The notes under the pieces are model-generated. The model saw nothing but the letters and a program-made list of their open reading frames with translations, searched no databases and was not told where the DNA came from. This document shows positions 1 to 8,564 of a stretch of 53,953 nucleotides of DNA, one piece after another (position 1 is the first letter of the stretch; every line of letters begins with the position of its first letter). Both the position numbers and the translations under genes were made by a program. This stretch comes from Paracoccaceae bacterium. GTDB lineage: Bacteria; Pseudomonadota; Alphaproteobacteria; Rhodobacterales; Rhodobacteraceae. The DNA lies in assembly GCA_029244725.1 (NCBI GenBank), contig JAQWQJ010000091.1:1-53953 (forward strand). The letters are read 5' to 3'.

Positions 1-1
1 A

Positions 2-163
2 ACGCTGTTTGGTGGCTGGAGCCTTGTGCGGCAGTGGGGGCGGATCGGGACTTGGGGGCGGGGTGCGGTCAATTGCTTTGAAACCCGCGCACAGGCCGAA
101 GCGGCCTCAGAGAAGGTGATCTCCAGCAAATGCCGACACGGGTACGCGGTGGTACCTGAATGA
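2..163 (+). CDS. WGR domain protein, 3' end only
   Basis: The frame is open from the first bases to a TGA at 161-163 and reads as the C-terminal part of a WGR domain (FGGWSLVRQWGRIGTWG, then an alanine-rich helix and GYAVVPE). WGR domains are small nucleic-acid-associated modules named after a conserved Trp-Gly-Arg, which is visible here. The start lies outside the window. The stop overlaps the start of the next gene in an ATGA, so the two are translationally coupled. WGR genes next to DUF1612 genes are familiar from alphaproteobacterial plasmids. The function of the standalone protein is not known. Confidence 0.7.
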   Translation, partial: TLFGGWSLVRQWGRIGTWGRGAVNCFETRAQAEAASEKVISSKCRHGYAVVPE

Positions 164-1209
164 GCGGCGGCGGGTTCGGGGATTGGGATGACGAGCCGGA
201 CGGTGAGGAAGACGACCTGTGGTTTCTTCCCGGACCGGATGAGGAAGACGAAGCGGTCCCTCCGGGCGAGGCCCCATTGCCCCGTGCCAACCGGCAGTTG
301 CTGTTTGATCCGTCCGAGTGGCGAGAGGCGCAGGACAGTCTTAGCGGGGAAATGGCGCGGCTCTGTCAGATCTTCGGAGAGTTGGATGTGCGGTTGCGCG
401 ATGCAGGGCAGGGGCCACGTCAGCGCCTTGCCTTACGAGAGGCAACCGATCTGTCGTGGTGGACGGGCGACCGATTAACGGCCGAACGGCTTGGCCTTTG
501 GGTGACACTTCGGGTTGGGTCAACCGAAGACACAGAACAAGCGCTGGCGCGTTCGGGCTGGGCAGTGCGGCGGCTGGCCTCGGGACCTGCGCCGGCCGAA
601 GGATTGGCGGGGTTTCTGGAGCGTCTGGATTTAGGAGAGACTGAAGCCGGTCTAGATCTGACAGCAACGGCGGATCTGGCTGAGGTCCTGTCCAGCGTCG
701 AGGGCTTGCATCCGTTCACACAAGCGGCGGTGCTGTTTCAGGCGTGGCGGATATTGGGTGTGGATCAGTCGCGCGATATGGAGGCAGCCGTTCTGGCTGC
801 GCGTCATGCGGCAACTATGTCGCGCCTGCCGGGGCAGGGGGCGGTGTTCCTACCCTTGGCCACCACCGGCCCGACAGCGTTTCGGGGGCAGGGGAGAGTT
901 GAGGACAAATTGGCGGCGTGGATACGCGGGGCCGAGCAGGCCTGCCTTGCCGCACTTCTGCAACTTGAGCGCACAACGATCTGGCGCAAACGGGCAGGCG
1001 AGGAGGTTGCGGATCTCTCAGGGCGCACGCCGGAGTTGCTGTTGGATGTGCTTGAGGCCTGGCCCCTGGTGTCGGCACCCCTAGCCGAGGCGGAGACCGG
1101 TGCGTCTCGGGCTGCCGTGCAGCGTAACTTTGAACGGTTGGTTCAGCGCGGTCTGGTGCGAGAGATCACGGGGCAGGGGCGGTATCGGGTTTGGTGTGCG
1201 GCGGTGTGA
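160..1209 (+). CDS. DUF1612 / RHE_PE00001 family HTH protein
   Basis: A 349-residue protein with a very acidic N-terminus (about residues 1-35, rich in Asp, Glu and Gly). A central conserved region follows (WTGDRLTAERLGLWVTLRVG near 105, then ILGVDQSRDMEAAVLAARHA near 200). A C-terminal winged-helix-like segment carries the helix-turn-helix SRAAVQRNFERLVQRGLV near 315-332. This layout matches the plasmid-associated RHE_PE00001/DUF1612 family, probably DNA-binding but of unknown role. The start overlaps the upstream WGR stop. Its last 500 bases are repeated, with point differences, at 6166-6671, where the same gene lacks its 5' half. Confidence 0.75.
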   Translation: MSGGGFGDWDDEPDGEEDDLWFLPGPDEEDEAVPPGEAPLPRANRQLLFDPSEWREAQDSLSGEMARLCQIFGELDVRLRDAGQGPRQRLALREATDLSWWTGDRLTAERLGLWVTLRVGSTEDTEQALARSGWAVRRLASGPAPAEGLAGFLERLDLGETEAGLDLTATADLAEVLSSVEGLHPFTQAAVLFQAWRILGVDQSRDMEAAVLAARHAATMSRLPGQGAVFLPLATTGPTAFRGQGRVEDKLAAWIRGAEQACLAALLQLERTTIWRKRAGEEVADLSGRTPELLLDVLEAWPLVSAPLAEAETGASRAAVQRNFERLVQRGLVREITGQGRYRVWCAAV

Positions 1210-1295
1210 ACGCACAGAGTTCCAAATCTGTGCCAATGCAACAGCCCCTATTTTTTTAAAAGTGTATCTGAGTATTTGAGTTGTAGCAGCAGTGG

Positions 1296-1583
1296 TCACA
1301 AGTGCAGCTGGGTATCCATCTGTTGATGCAAAATGCGGATAACGGCGATCCCGTCACCAGTCCGCACAAAGAATACTAAGTGTTTGCCCACCGCATATTT
1401 TAGATAGCCATCGCGCACATCAACAGAGCGGCCCAGCTTCAAGCCCGCCGCTAATGCTCCGCAAGTATCGCGAATGTTGTCGGTGTAGTGGTCGGCCTGA
1501 TCCATACCCCATGTCTCGGCGGTATAGTCCCAGATGCGATCAATGTCCGTGATTGCTGCAGGTGAAAACGTGACACGGCTCAT
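1296..1583 (-). CDS. parE: ParE/RelE-family toxin
   Basis: A 95-residue protein with the ParE fold signature: [21 protein letters not shown] at the N-terminus, [22 protein letters not shown] in the middle and [12 protein letters not shown] at the C-terminus. ParE toxins poison DNA gyrase and are neutralised by the partner antitoxin, which stabilises plasmids by killing plasmid-free cells. The start overlaps the stop of the upstream antitoxin gene, the usual antitoxin-first operon order. Length is normal for the family. The ParE assignment is strong, but the target was not tested by anything visible here. Confidence 0.88.
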   Translation of the reverse strand: MSRVTFSPAAITDIDRIWDYTAETWGMDQADHYTDNIRDTCGALAAGLKLGRSVDVRDGYLKYAVGKHLVFFVRTGDGIAVIRILHQQMDTQLHL

Positions 1584-1834
1584 GAAGGAGCATTGCCGAA
1601 CTCTGCCCGCTTGCGTGCTTTGAAGTCTTCAAAATCGAACAGCTGCGGTTCACCGGACTGTTCGCCCGCGATAAGAGCATCCTGCAACGCCTTCACCTTG
1701 GTTTCGTGCTCTTCCAGCAGACGCAGCCCTGCCCGCACTACGTCACTCGCCGAGCCGTAACGTCCAGTCTGAACCTGCGTGTCGATGAAGCCTGCGAAGT
1801 GGTCGCCAAGCGACATGGAAGTGTTTTTTGCCAT
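1580..1834 (-). CDS. parD: ParD-family antitoxin
   Basis: An 84-residue protein starting [13 protein letters not shown], with a ribbon-helix-helix N-terminus ([20 protein letters not shown]) followed by [17 protein letters not shown], the classic ParD signature, and a charged C-terminal tail that would wrap the toxin. I chose the ATG at 1834 rather than the earlier in-frame start because a GGAGG lies at 1841-1845 at correct spacing. It is coupled to parE by overlap. An inverted repeat just upstream (1859-1873) is a candidate autoregulatory operator. Confidence 0.88.
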   Translation of the reverse strand: MAKNTSMSLGDHFAGFIDTQVQTGRYGSASDVVRAGLRLLEEHETKVKALQDALIAGEQSGEPQLFDFEDFKARKRAEFGNAPS

Positions 1835-1858
1835 AATTGGCCTCCTATAAACGTAAAA

Positions 1859-1873
1859 TACCAATTATTGGTA
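1859..1873. promoter_or_regulatory. Candidate ParD operator (inverted repeat)
   Basis: TACCAATTATTGGTA is a perfect 7-bp inverted repeat around one central base, placed 25-39 bases upstream of the parD start and next to its Shine-Dalgarno. ParD-type ribbon-helix-helix proteins repress their own operon from such palindromes. The role is inferred from position and symmetry. Confidence 0.5.
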
Positions 1874-2107
1874 CTTTCTGCAAGCTTCACTTATTTAGGG
1901 GAGTGGGCAAAAGTTGAGGGTGATCGAGGGTAGTATTGTCAAGGGCGGAGCAAAATTGGGTCTATTTGCATAAAGGTACCAAACCCACCACAGGATTAAG
2001 CTACGTTTGAGGGGTATCGGCGTGCTCAGCGCGTAGCTGTTTGATGGGTGTTGTCACATAAACCCGCCCTCGTTGCCGACGCCGACATTTGCTCGTAGGC
2101 ATCTCGG

Positions 2108-2281
2108 ATGAACACACAATCAATCAGCTACAAGCGTCATCGTTTTCCACCAGCGATTATCACTCACGCTGTTTGGCTATATTGTCGTTTCAGCCTCAGC
2201 CTTCGCGAGGTTGAAGAGATGTTTCTGGAACGTGGGATTGATGTTTCGTCCGAGACCATCCGCAGAGAGCGTGTTGCATGA
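2108..2281 (+). pseudogene. IS6-family transposase, N-terminal remnant
   Basis: From the ATG at 2108 the frame encodes SYKRHRFPPAIITHAVWLYC and FSLSLREVEEMFLERGIDV, then SSETIRR, which is the typical N-terminus (HTH) of IS6/IS26-type transposases. The next family residues would be W-V-x-K-F-G, but here the sequence changes at about 2267 to GAGCGTGTTGCATGAACC and soon stops. The DDE catalytic domain is absent. The break fits insertion of the neighbouring IS5-type element directly after the SSETIRR codons. Confidence 0.7.
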
Positions 2282-2566
2282 ACCCGCGCTGTTTTGATAG
2301 CAGAGGGTTTACCGCTGACCTGGACTCCTGAATGCCGCACAAATTCAACGCTGCCCGCCGCCACAAGTTTCCAAAGACACGGTATCGGGTGACAAATTGG
2401 TCGGAGTATAATGAAAGCCTCCGACGTCGCAGCGATCTGGCGATTTCAACCTGCCTGACCCTGCGCACTGTTTACAAATTGCCGCTGCGCCAGACACAAG
2501 GACTGATGCGAAGCATTGCGCGGCTGATGGGTGTGGCAATTCCGGTGCCAGATTTCTCAACGCTCT
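2267..2566 (+). pseudogene. IS5-family element remnant with internally deleted transposase
   Basis: The reading frame from 2332 starts MPHKFNAARRHKFPK and continues RVTNWSEYNESLRRRSDLA, CLTLRTVYKLPLRQTQGLMR and VAIPVPDFSTL, the N-terminal part of IS5-family transposases. Between SLRRR and SDLAISTCLT, about 25-30 residues that the family normally has are missing, so there is an internal deletion. The frame is cut by the tni transposon at 2567. The likely left end is near 2267, where a GTTGCATGAACC-type terminus interrupts the IS6 remnant. The 3' part is not found on the other side of the transposon. Confidence 0.65.
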
Positions 2567-2648
2567 TGTGAGTTAGCACTTAACCGTAAGAATGCGGTGG
2601 TTTTGCACATTTTTGGCAGTTAACCATGAGAATTACTCTGTTTAATTC

Positions 2649-3500
2649 TCAGATTAGTTGCATCTGTTTTGGGGAGTCCCATTCGAATGTTCGGGCGATG
2701 AGGCGATCCGATTCCTTTTTGAAGTTGTTTCTGTTGTGACCAAACGTGTGCCCTTGGAGCATTCTGAGCATTTCTGGCCCAGAGCGTTCGACGAAGGCTA
2801 CACCCGCAAGCAGTGCCGTGCGGAACCGAAGGGAGAGGATCGGTCGCTTGGGACAGGGCGTGAATGATGTTTCTTGCCCCATTACATTATCGAGATCAGG
2901 GATCACAGCTCCGAGAACCCTGAACCGCCACAGGTCGTCGCCACGAGGTAATGGATGCGGGATCCTCCGCATCAGAAGCAAGCGGGCCAGCTCTAATGGT
3001 GAAGTCCAAGAACAGATATTGTGCTCGGCATCATCGTTGAGAAGCTTCTCGCCTCGAAGTGCGATGTCAAAATATTGTGTGAAGCTATTGTCCGGGTCGT
3101 TTTGGCCAATAGACCGAAGCATGCCTCCGCATAAAGAGCAGGTGATCCGCCATCCAAACAACTGACCCCTGCGTATTGGCACTGGATCAGAGTCCTCAAG
3201 ATAGCAATTCGAACAGCGCTGCATTGGCGCCTTAGCAATGAAACGGTGAATAGGCTTCCTGATGTTGCTGAAAGTCATTCTTAGGACAGCATTAGGGTCG
3301 ATCGAAAGCATTTCAGAAAGCTGAGTAGCCTGTCCGCGGTTCAAGTTCAAATCCAGTGCGCGTAGTGAAGGGGCTTCCGGCGAACAGTGGCGCAACATGT
3401 CCTCTGGTGAGACAGCATAAAAGGCTGCGTGACGAGTAAACCAAGACGACAAAAGCTCATCGGGAAAGGGTGGCAGAGTGACAGGAAGACGCTGCCTCAT
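2649..3500 (-). CDS. tniQ: TniQ/TnsD-family target-site protein
   Basis: A 283-residue protein with the TniQ N-terminal signature LPPFPDELLSSWFTRHA and a zinc-finger pattern (CSNC near residue 97 and CSLCGG near 123). In Tn7 and Tn5053 relatives, TniQ/TnsD proteins choose the target or assist transposition with the TniA transposase and the TniB ATPase. The start overlaps the stop of tniB by four bases. The protein is shorter than typical Tn5053 TniQ, but the zinc-binding segment and downstream helices remain. Confidence 0.85.
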   Translation of the reverse strand: MRQRLPVTLPPFPDELLSSWFTRHAAFYAVSPEDMLRHCSPEAPSLRALDLNLNRGQATQLSEMLSIDPNAVLRMTFSNIRKPIHRFIAKAPMQRCSNCYLEDSDPVPIRRGQLFGWRITCSLCGGMLRSIGQNDPDNSFTQYFDIALRGEKLLNDDAEHNICSWTSPLELARLLLMRRIPHPLPRGDDLWRFRVLGAVIPDLDNVMGQETSFTPCPKRPILSLRFRTALLAGVAFVERSGPEMLRMLQGHTFGHNRNNFKKESDRLIARTFEWDSPKQMQLI

Positions 3501-4381
3501 GCGTATGCAGTCTCTGCTTCAAATGTCGGTTCCCAGGCTTCGACGACGTTATCAGTAATTTGCTCGCTGCCATTTTCGATTGCTTCAATCGCGAGGTAGC
3601 TCAGCATGTAAAAGATGTTGGCCGTTATGCCATCGGTGATCTGAAGAATTCTGCGAAGCGCTTTCGGTGTTAGCACGGATGGATGGCGAAGCGGTGTATT
3701 GCGCAAGATTGAGGCCACAAGTATTTCGAATTGTTCATTTGCCTCCCACCGGCTCAGGGTTAACTGTTCAAATCGGCGCGCGAGCTGAACGTCACCCCCA
3801 ATGGCCTCCCTTGCTTCATTGACCCCAAAGCAAACCAGCGAGATTTGAAGGCGATTGCTGAGGAAGCGTAAGGTGTTCAGGACAATGCGTTGCTCTCGGT
3901 AAGTGCCTGCAAGGATATTATGTACCTCGTCAATCACTAACACTTGTACGCCAATAGCTTCCATTATCCGCAAAGCTGCCTGCTCCATCTGGGCAATATC
4001 TGCTCGCGGGCGTTGCGGCGCACCGAGCTGTGCGAGTAGCTCGCCGTAAAATCGCCTCTCCCCGGGCCGACTCGTCATTTCCATTGCAAGGACAGGTGTT
4101 TTCAACACCCCCGTTCGGGAGTCGAAACTTGGTGGATTCTTGTCACGGAATTGTTTCATGATCATGGTTTTGCCCATGCCACTATCACCATAGATCGAAA
4201 TTGAGGGCATGCGGGTCCCACGGGGATGATCCAGAAGCACACCCAACCTGTCGAGTGCTTGCTTGGCACGTGGATAGAGGACCCAGCGACGGGATCGGAT
4301 TGCGCGGATGCGCGCTGCATCGCTCTCAGTAAGCAGGGCTGCGGCGGTTGAGGTCAAGTGGGGGATAGTCGTTTCGTTCAT
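3497..4381 (-). CDS. tniB: TniB-family AAA ATPase
   Basis: A 294-residue AAA ATPase with Walker A GDSGMGKT near residues 65-72, Walker B VLVIDEVHN near 150-158, and a sensor-like region SLVCFGVNEA near 186. TniB (TnsC-like) proteins are ATP-dependent adaptors that pass target information to the TniA transposase and act in target immunity. The gene lies 12 bases downstream of tniA and overlaps tniQ, giving a compact tniA-tniB-tniQ operon read leftward. Length and motifs are normal, and it looks intact. Confidence 0.9.
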   Translation of the reverse strand: MNETTIPHLTSTAAALLTESDAARIRAIRSRRWVLYPRAKQALDRLGVLLDHPRGTRMPSISIYGDSGMGKTMIMKQFRDKNPPSFDSRTGVLKTPVLAMEMTSRPGERRFYGELLAQLGAPQRPRADIAQMEQAALRIMEAIGVQVLVIDEVHNILAGTYREQRIVLNTLRFLSNRLQISLVCFGVNEAREAIGGDVQLARRFEQLTLSRWEANEQFEILVASILRNTPLRHPSVLTPKALRRILQITDGITANIFYMLSYLAIEAIENGSEQITDNVVEAWEPTFEAETAYA

Positions 4382-4393
4382 GGTTTCTCCAGT

Positions 4394-6007
4394 TCATTCC
4401 GAATCCTCAACAAAAGGGATTGGTTTGCTGGAGTCGACACCGCGAAGTGTGCCTAGTTCTCTGTCAGTTTTCGAAGGTTTTCGGTATGCATTACCATTTC
4501 GCGCATCTGTAGTCTTTTTAACAGCCTCTGCGATCAGTTTCCGCTGTTCAAGGGCGGTTCGGACGACTGCGCGTGTATTTATTTCCCGTCGCCCTTTTTC
4601 CCGCAGTGTGCGACTGGCTGTCTGGGCCTCAGTCAAGGTAACGGGAGCCAATGTCAGATCTGCATAGCGAGCTTCGACAAAGCTTCCTGAGGGTCGCCTT
4701 ACGAACACACGGGACATGTCGCGAGGGTCGTACTTGATGAGCAACCTCCGTTTTGAACGTCCGACATCGGCACTGAGCGCTGCGGACCAATAACGCATGT
4801 CAAAGAGATGAATGCCGGTTGGTCGCAGAATTCGTTCTATTTCGGGGAGGAAGCTGATCCAGAACTGAAGTCGATCCACCGGCAGTCGAAGAGGGATGCT
4901 ACCTTCGTTTTCGCGCCAGACTGCCAAGGGAGGACGTTTCAGGGTGCTATGGATGGACTGATGGTAGGAGCCGACGATGTCCAGAGCGATATACCGTTCA
5001 AGCTCCCTTAAGGTTAGGGCCGCATGCCGTTTGGAATTATATTCACCCAGTTCTTTCTCATTGCTGAATGTCGTGCCGGGAAGAAGATGCAACCGCCCCA
5101 TCTGAGTGCCGATCAACCGCTCGATATGTCCGCCGAAACGAGGCGTTCCTGGTGGACGCCAATCAATTTTAATGCCCGCATTTTCACATCCGCGCTTGAA
5201 GGCTCGGCTTCGGAAGTCGGCACCGTTGTCGACATGCACCCGCTCAGGAAGCCCTGCGACAGGCCAAGGTTCCTCAATCTCACGTTCCTTCAGCCATGCG
5301 GTCTTGTCGTACACGGAATGCAATAGGCACAAACTGGTCGAGAGCCGCGACGGTGCGTCCATGGTGAGATAGAAGCCGGTTACCATCCGAGTATGAACAT
5401 CCATTGCCAACGTTAGCCACGGGCGACCCAGAGGCTTACGCGTCTCTTCGTCAACGACAAAAATATCTGCTTTGGTGTGGTCGATTTGTACGACTTCAAG
5501 GGGGCAGGAGGCTTTGAATATGCCCGGAACGGCGGTAGTTGCCTTTTCGATTTCTTTCTCTCCACGGCGTTTGGCGCGTTTCCGCAGATCAATCTCTTTT
5601 ACTCTCGCTTCGATTGTGCGCCGATGTGGTGGCTTCAAACCTGCGACGTCACAGTCGGCATGTATATCTCGCATCAACTGTGAAACGGTCGGTCGAGTCC
5701 GTTGTAGATAATATTTTCGTATCGCTTCCCTGATGATCGCCTCTAGTTCTGGTGGTAGCGTTCGATGGCCGACCGGGCGACCTTGTTTCCGATCTAACAG
5801 TGACATCACAGTTCCGCCTTTGCGGAACAGGTTGACTAAGCGATAGGCGGATGCTGTGCTGAGACCGAGCTCTTTGGAAAGATCGGCCATTCCTGCCGCC
5901 GAAGCTCGGCCGGGATTGTGTTTGAGAAAGCCGCGGATTGCGTCAGCGCGACGGCACGCCTCTTCCCAGAGTGCTTCGTCAATATCGTCGGGAAGGAGAT
6001 CGGCCAT
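4394..6007 (-). CDS. tniA: TniA-family DDE transposase
   Basis: About 537 residues from MADLLPDDIDEALW; an alternative start at 6031 would add eight residues. After N-terminal HTH regions (ELGLSTASAYRLVNLFRKGG) comes an rve/Mu-type catalytic core with the DDE triad visible in VVQIDHTKADIF, RVHVDNGADFRS and GGHIERLIGTQMG, then a basic beta-barrel-like C-terminus (YDPRDMSRVFVRRP). TniA cuts and joins the transposon ends. It is the first gene of the minus-strand operon and reads away from the right end, which carries four related repeats that are probable TniA binding sites. Confidence 0.92.
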   Translation of the reverse strand: MADLLPDDIDEALWEEACRRADAIRGFLKHNPGRASAAGMADLSKELGLSTASAYRLVNLFRKGGTVMSLLDRKQGRPVGHRTLPPELEAIIREAIRKYYLQRTRPTVSQLMRDIHADCDVAGLKPPHRRTIEARVKEIDLRKRAKRRGEKEIEKATTAVPGIFKASCPLEVVQIDHTKADIFVVDEETRKPLGRPWLTLAMDVHTRMVTGFYLTMDAPSRLSTSLCLLHSVYDKTAWLKEREIEEPWPVAGLPERVHVDNGADFRSRAFKRGCENAGIKIDWRPPGTPRFGGHIERLIGTQMGRLHLLPGTTFSNEKELGEYNSKRHAALTLRELERYIALDIVGSYHQSIHSTLKRPPLAVWRENEGSIPLRLPVDRLQFWISFLPEIERILRPTGIHLFDMRYWSAALSADVGRSKRRLLIKYDPRDMSRVFVRRPSGSFVEARYADLTLAPVTLTEAQTASRTLREKGRREINTRAVVRTALEQRKLIAEAVKKTTDARNGNAYRKPSKTDRELGTLRGVDSSKPIPFVEDSE

Positions 6008-6046
6008 GAGAATTCTCGATTGAAACTTCAAAAACTAATTTCTCAG

Positions 6047-6161
6047 ATAAAGTGCCAAAACTCAAGGTAAATTATCAAGTTAAGTGCTAATTATCAAATT
6101 AAGTGCCACAATTAATCTGCTGAAATCATTGGAGAAGCATTATTGAGGTAAAGTGCTAACT
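6047..6161. repeat. Sub-terminal transposase-binding repeats, right end of tni element
   Basis: Four copies of a motif of the form (A/T)TAAGTGC(C/T)A lie between the tniA start and the right terminus: 6047-6060, 6079-6092, 6098-6111 and 6148-6161 (the last is the terminal repeat). At the left end one copy forms the terminal repeat at 2567 and a weaker one lies near 2606-2625. Multiple end repeats bound by the transposase are usual for Tn7/Tn5053 relatives. The binding role is inferred. Confidence 0.65.
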
Positions 6162-6165
6162 CACA

Positions 6166-6671
6166 GCTTGCATCCGATCACACAAGCGGCGGTACTGTTA
6201 CAGGCGTGGCGGATATTGGGTGTAGATCAATCGCGGGATATGGAGGCGGCTGTACTGGCTGCGCGACACGCGGCAACCATGTCGCGCCTGCCGGGGCAGG
6301 GGGCGGTGTTCCTACCCTTGGCCACCACTGGCCCGACAGCGTTTCGGGGGCAGGGGACAGTTGAGGACAAATTGGCGGCGTGGTTGCGCGGAGCCGAGCA
6401 GGCCTGCCTTGCAGCACTTCTTCAACTTGAGCGCACAACGATCTGGCGCAAGCGGGCAGGGGAGGCGGTTGCGGATCTGTCAGGGCGTACCCCGTTGCGG
6501 CTTCTCGATGTGCTTGAGGCTTGGCCGTTGGTCTCAGCTCCCTTAGCGGAGGCAGAAACCGATGCATCACGGGCGGCCGTGCAGCGAAACTTTGATAAGC
6601 TTGTCGCCCGTGGTTTGGTTCGGGAGATCACGGGGCAAGGGCGTTATCGGGTTTGGACGGCGGCGGTGTGA
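6166..6671 (+). pseudogene. DUF1612 gene, 5'-truncated second copy
   Basis: Directly after the transposon right end the sequence enters the DUF1612 coding frame at LHPITQAAVLLQAWRILGVD and runs to the normal stop. It closely matches the last 165 codons of the gene at 160-1209, with many synonymous and a few replacement changes (for example ASRAAVQRNFDKLVARGLV). The N-terminal half is gone. A GTG at 6153 inside the transposon terminus is in frame, so a short fusion carrying only the HTH region could in principle be translated. With the first copy it forms a direct repeat of about 500 bases. Confidence 0.8.
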
Positions 6672-7131
6672 GGGGCCATCGCCAGGTGAACACGTGAGTG
6701 GCGGTGAACAGAAAGCCTCTCACGTTAACATGTTTCCTATCTTCATCCGATCCTTGACGACCATATCGCCAGGGCATTTGTGTGGGCCAGTTATATGTCT
6801 CATCATCCACTCCTCATTGGTTAAGGTGTGCCAAGAACACTCTCTATTCAAATTGCCCTATTTGGACCCATAGGTGCTGAAGTCAGACAGGTGCTCGAAC
6901 ACAACCAATCCATTCTCGTCCGTTTGATACAATCGGAGACAAATATACGCCTACCTCCATGAATCAAATAGGAATAAAATCAGTCCTCTTCTTCGGGTCC
7001 ATTTGATCGTAAAAATGGACAGTCAAATTTTTAGAATGCAGACAAAATGAACCAAACAGTCCTGCAGGCTGGTCACTAATTTAATGCGGAACGGTGAAAT
7101 CGTCTATCCGGGAACATTGAGGTAACGGAAA
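6672..7131. other. Intergenic region, no convincing gene
   Basis: AT-richer sequence between the truncated DUF1612 copy and the degenerate kinase. A 28-codon minus-strand frame at 6720-6806 begins MMRHITGPHKCPGDM behind a good GAGGAG Shine-Dalgarno, but it matches nothing I recognise and may be a gene remnant. No terminator or clear promoter was found. Confidence 0.4.
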
Positions 7132-8541
7132 ATGAGACAATATCTGGGGTCAATAAAAGTACAACTCGTATTGGTTATTGCGACCACGCTAATTGTTGCT
7201 CAAGTTATTAGTCTTTGGCTTTTTGCCGATGAACGGAGCTTGGCAATTCGCGCAGCAATGGGATTCGAAGCGGCCGACCGCGCAGCGAGTGTTGTTAGAC
7301 TAATCGAAGAGGCTTCTTCGGACCTACGCCCCTCAATTCTGAGGGCTGCCAATTCTTCTTTAGTTCGTTTTGAGCTTGTAAATGAACCGCTCGTTCAGCG
7401 CACTGATCATTCAGACGGTGGTATGGTAGAGGCCCGGATCCGGACACTACTTGGTGAGGTTTATAGTCGCGATATTCGAGTGGAACTGCATCAGATCGAA
7501 GGAGAGCTCCTCCCGCTTCCAAATCTTTCACAAGAGATGACAGAAATACACTTAGCCATGATGCAAGGTGAACTCACTGCAGCCGAAATGAATCTTTCAA
7601 TTTCGATCGAAGGCGGTGACTGGTTAAACGTCAGCACACGATTTGAGCGACCTCCGCTTCAATGGCCTGGATTCTCGATTTTGACCTTTGGTCTTACAGC
7701 AATGATCTTGCTGGCGGCGATTTCATGGTATGTAGTGTCCGGCTTGCTCGAGCCATTGCAACGGATCTCAAAAGCTGCTGAAATTTTTGGGCACGGACAG
7801 CACGTTGACTTGCTACCCGTGATAGGGCCTTCTGAGGTTAAGGATTTGACAACTGAGTTTAACCGTATGCAGCGGCGCCTCACGAGATCTATGTCCGATA
7901 GAACGAACATGCTCGCGGTGATGGGGCATGACCTCTGTTCTTCGCTTACGGCCATAAGAGTTAAAACTGAGCTGGTTGGAAATGAGGAAACAAGGGCTAT
8001 TTTGGTCACTTCAGTTGAAGAAATGCAAGAAACTATTGGGACGACTTTAGTGTTTACTCGAGGCCTTTCTCAAAACGAGCCTGTCCAAAATCTTGATATC
8101 CGCGACCTGTTTTCTGAATTGAAAACAAAAGTGAACACTCCGTTCGAGTTGGAAAATGGCGAAGATGTTCAGATTAGTGTTCGCCCAAACGCAATGCGAG
8201 AATCCCTGCGATTTGTCATTGAAAACGCGGTTCGGTATGGAAAGTCCGCGAATGTAGGATGGGAAGTGAAAGACGGAGAAGTACATATTCGGATCGAGAA
8301 AGTGGGCCCTGGAATTCCAGGCGATCTACCTGAAAACATGCTTGAGCCTTTCGAACGGCTGGAAGAAAGTCAATCTCTAGAAACTGCTGGTCATGGGTTA
8401 GGTTATTTAATTGCACGATCAATTGTCAGATCTCACGGCGGTGACATCAAGTTAACTAACCGAAAGAATGTTGGCCTTCAAACAATCATTCATATTCCGA
8501 CCTCTATCAATGAAGCGAACAATGGTGACATTTCTTTCTGA
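7132..8541 (+). CDS. Degenerate sensor histidine kinase paralogue
   Basis: A 469-residue open frame, alignable throughout with the kinase at 10843-12246: N-terminal TM (VQLVLVIATTLIVAQVISLW), periplasmic sensor, second TM near 185-205, HAMP, DHp and ATPase domains. The phospho-acceptor His is kept (GHDLCSSLT) but the following Arg and Pro are changed. The N-box Asn is kept (VIENAVRYG). The G1 box DNGPGLP has become EKVGPGIP, losing the Asp that contacts adenine, and G2 is altered to HGLGYLI. It is therefore probably not an active kinase. No response regulator is adjacent, and the genes downstream are broken copies, so it may be a pseudogene in waiting. Confidence 0.8.
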   Translation: MRQYLGSIKVQLVLVIATTLIVAQVISLWLFADERSLAIRAAMGFEAADRAASVVRLIEEASSDLRPSILRAANSSLVRFELVNEPLVQRTDHSDGGMVEARIRTLLGEVYSRDIRVELHQIEGELLPLPNLSQEMTEIHLAMMQGELTAAEMNLSISIEGGDWLNVSTRFERPPLQWPGFSILTFGLTAMILLAAISWYVVSGLLEPLQRISKAAEIFGHGQHVDLLPVIGPSEVKDLTTEFNRMQRRLTRSMSDRTNMLAVMGHDLCSSLTAIRVKTELVGNEETRAILVTSVEEMQETIGTTLVFTRGLSQNEPVQNLDIRDLFSELKTKVNTPFELENGEDVQISVRPNAMRESLRFVIENAVRYGKSANVGWEVKDGEVHIRIEKVGPGIPGDLPENMLEPFERLEESQSLETAGHGLGYLIARSIVRSHGGDIKLTNRKNVGLQTIIHIPTSINEANNGDISF

Positions 8542-8564
8542 TATTGAATCCTAATTGATCTTGC

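Larger units (their letters stand above)
2567..6165. mobile_element. tniABQ transposon with terminal inverted repeats
   Basis: A 3.6-kb element bounded by TGTGAGTTAGCACTTAACC at 2567-2585 and its near-perfect inverse (TGTGAGTTAGCACTTTACC on the minus strand) ending at 6165. It starts TG and ends CA. Inside are tniA, tniB and tniQ, all on the minus strand, with no cargo and no resolvase. Related sub-terminal repeats occur inside both ends. The flanking pentamers differ (GCTCT on the left, GCTTG on the right), so no target duplication is seen. The left flank is an IS5 remnant and the right flank a truncated DUF1612 gene, which suggests a deletion or recombination after insertion. Confidence 0.85.

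Noticed and set aside
2562-6170. A 5-bp target-site duplication around the tni element
   Set aside because: The pentamers next to the two ends are GCTCT and GCTTG and do not match.
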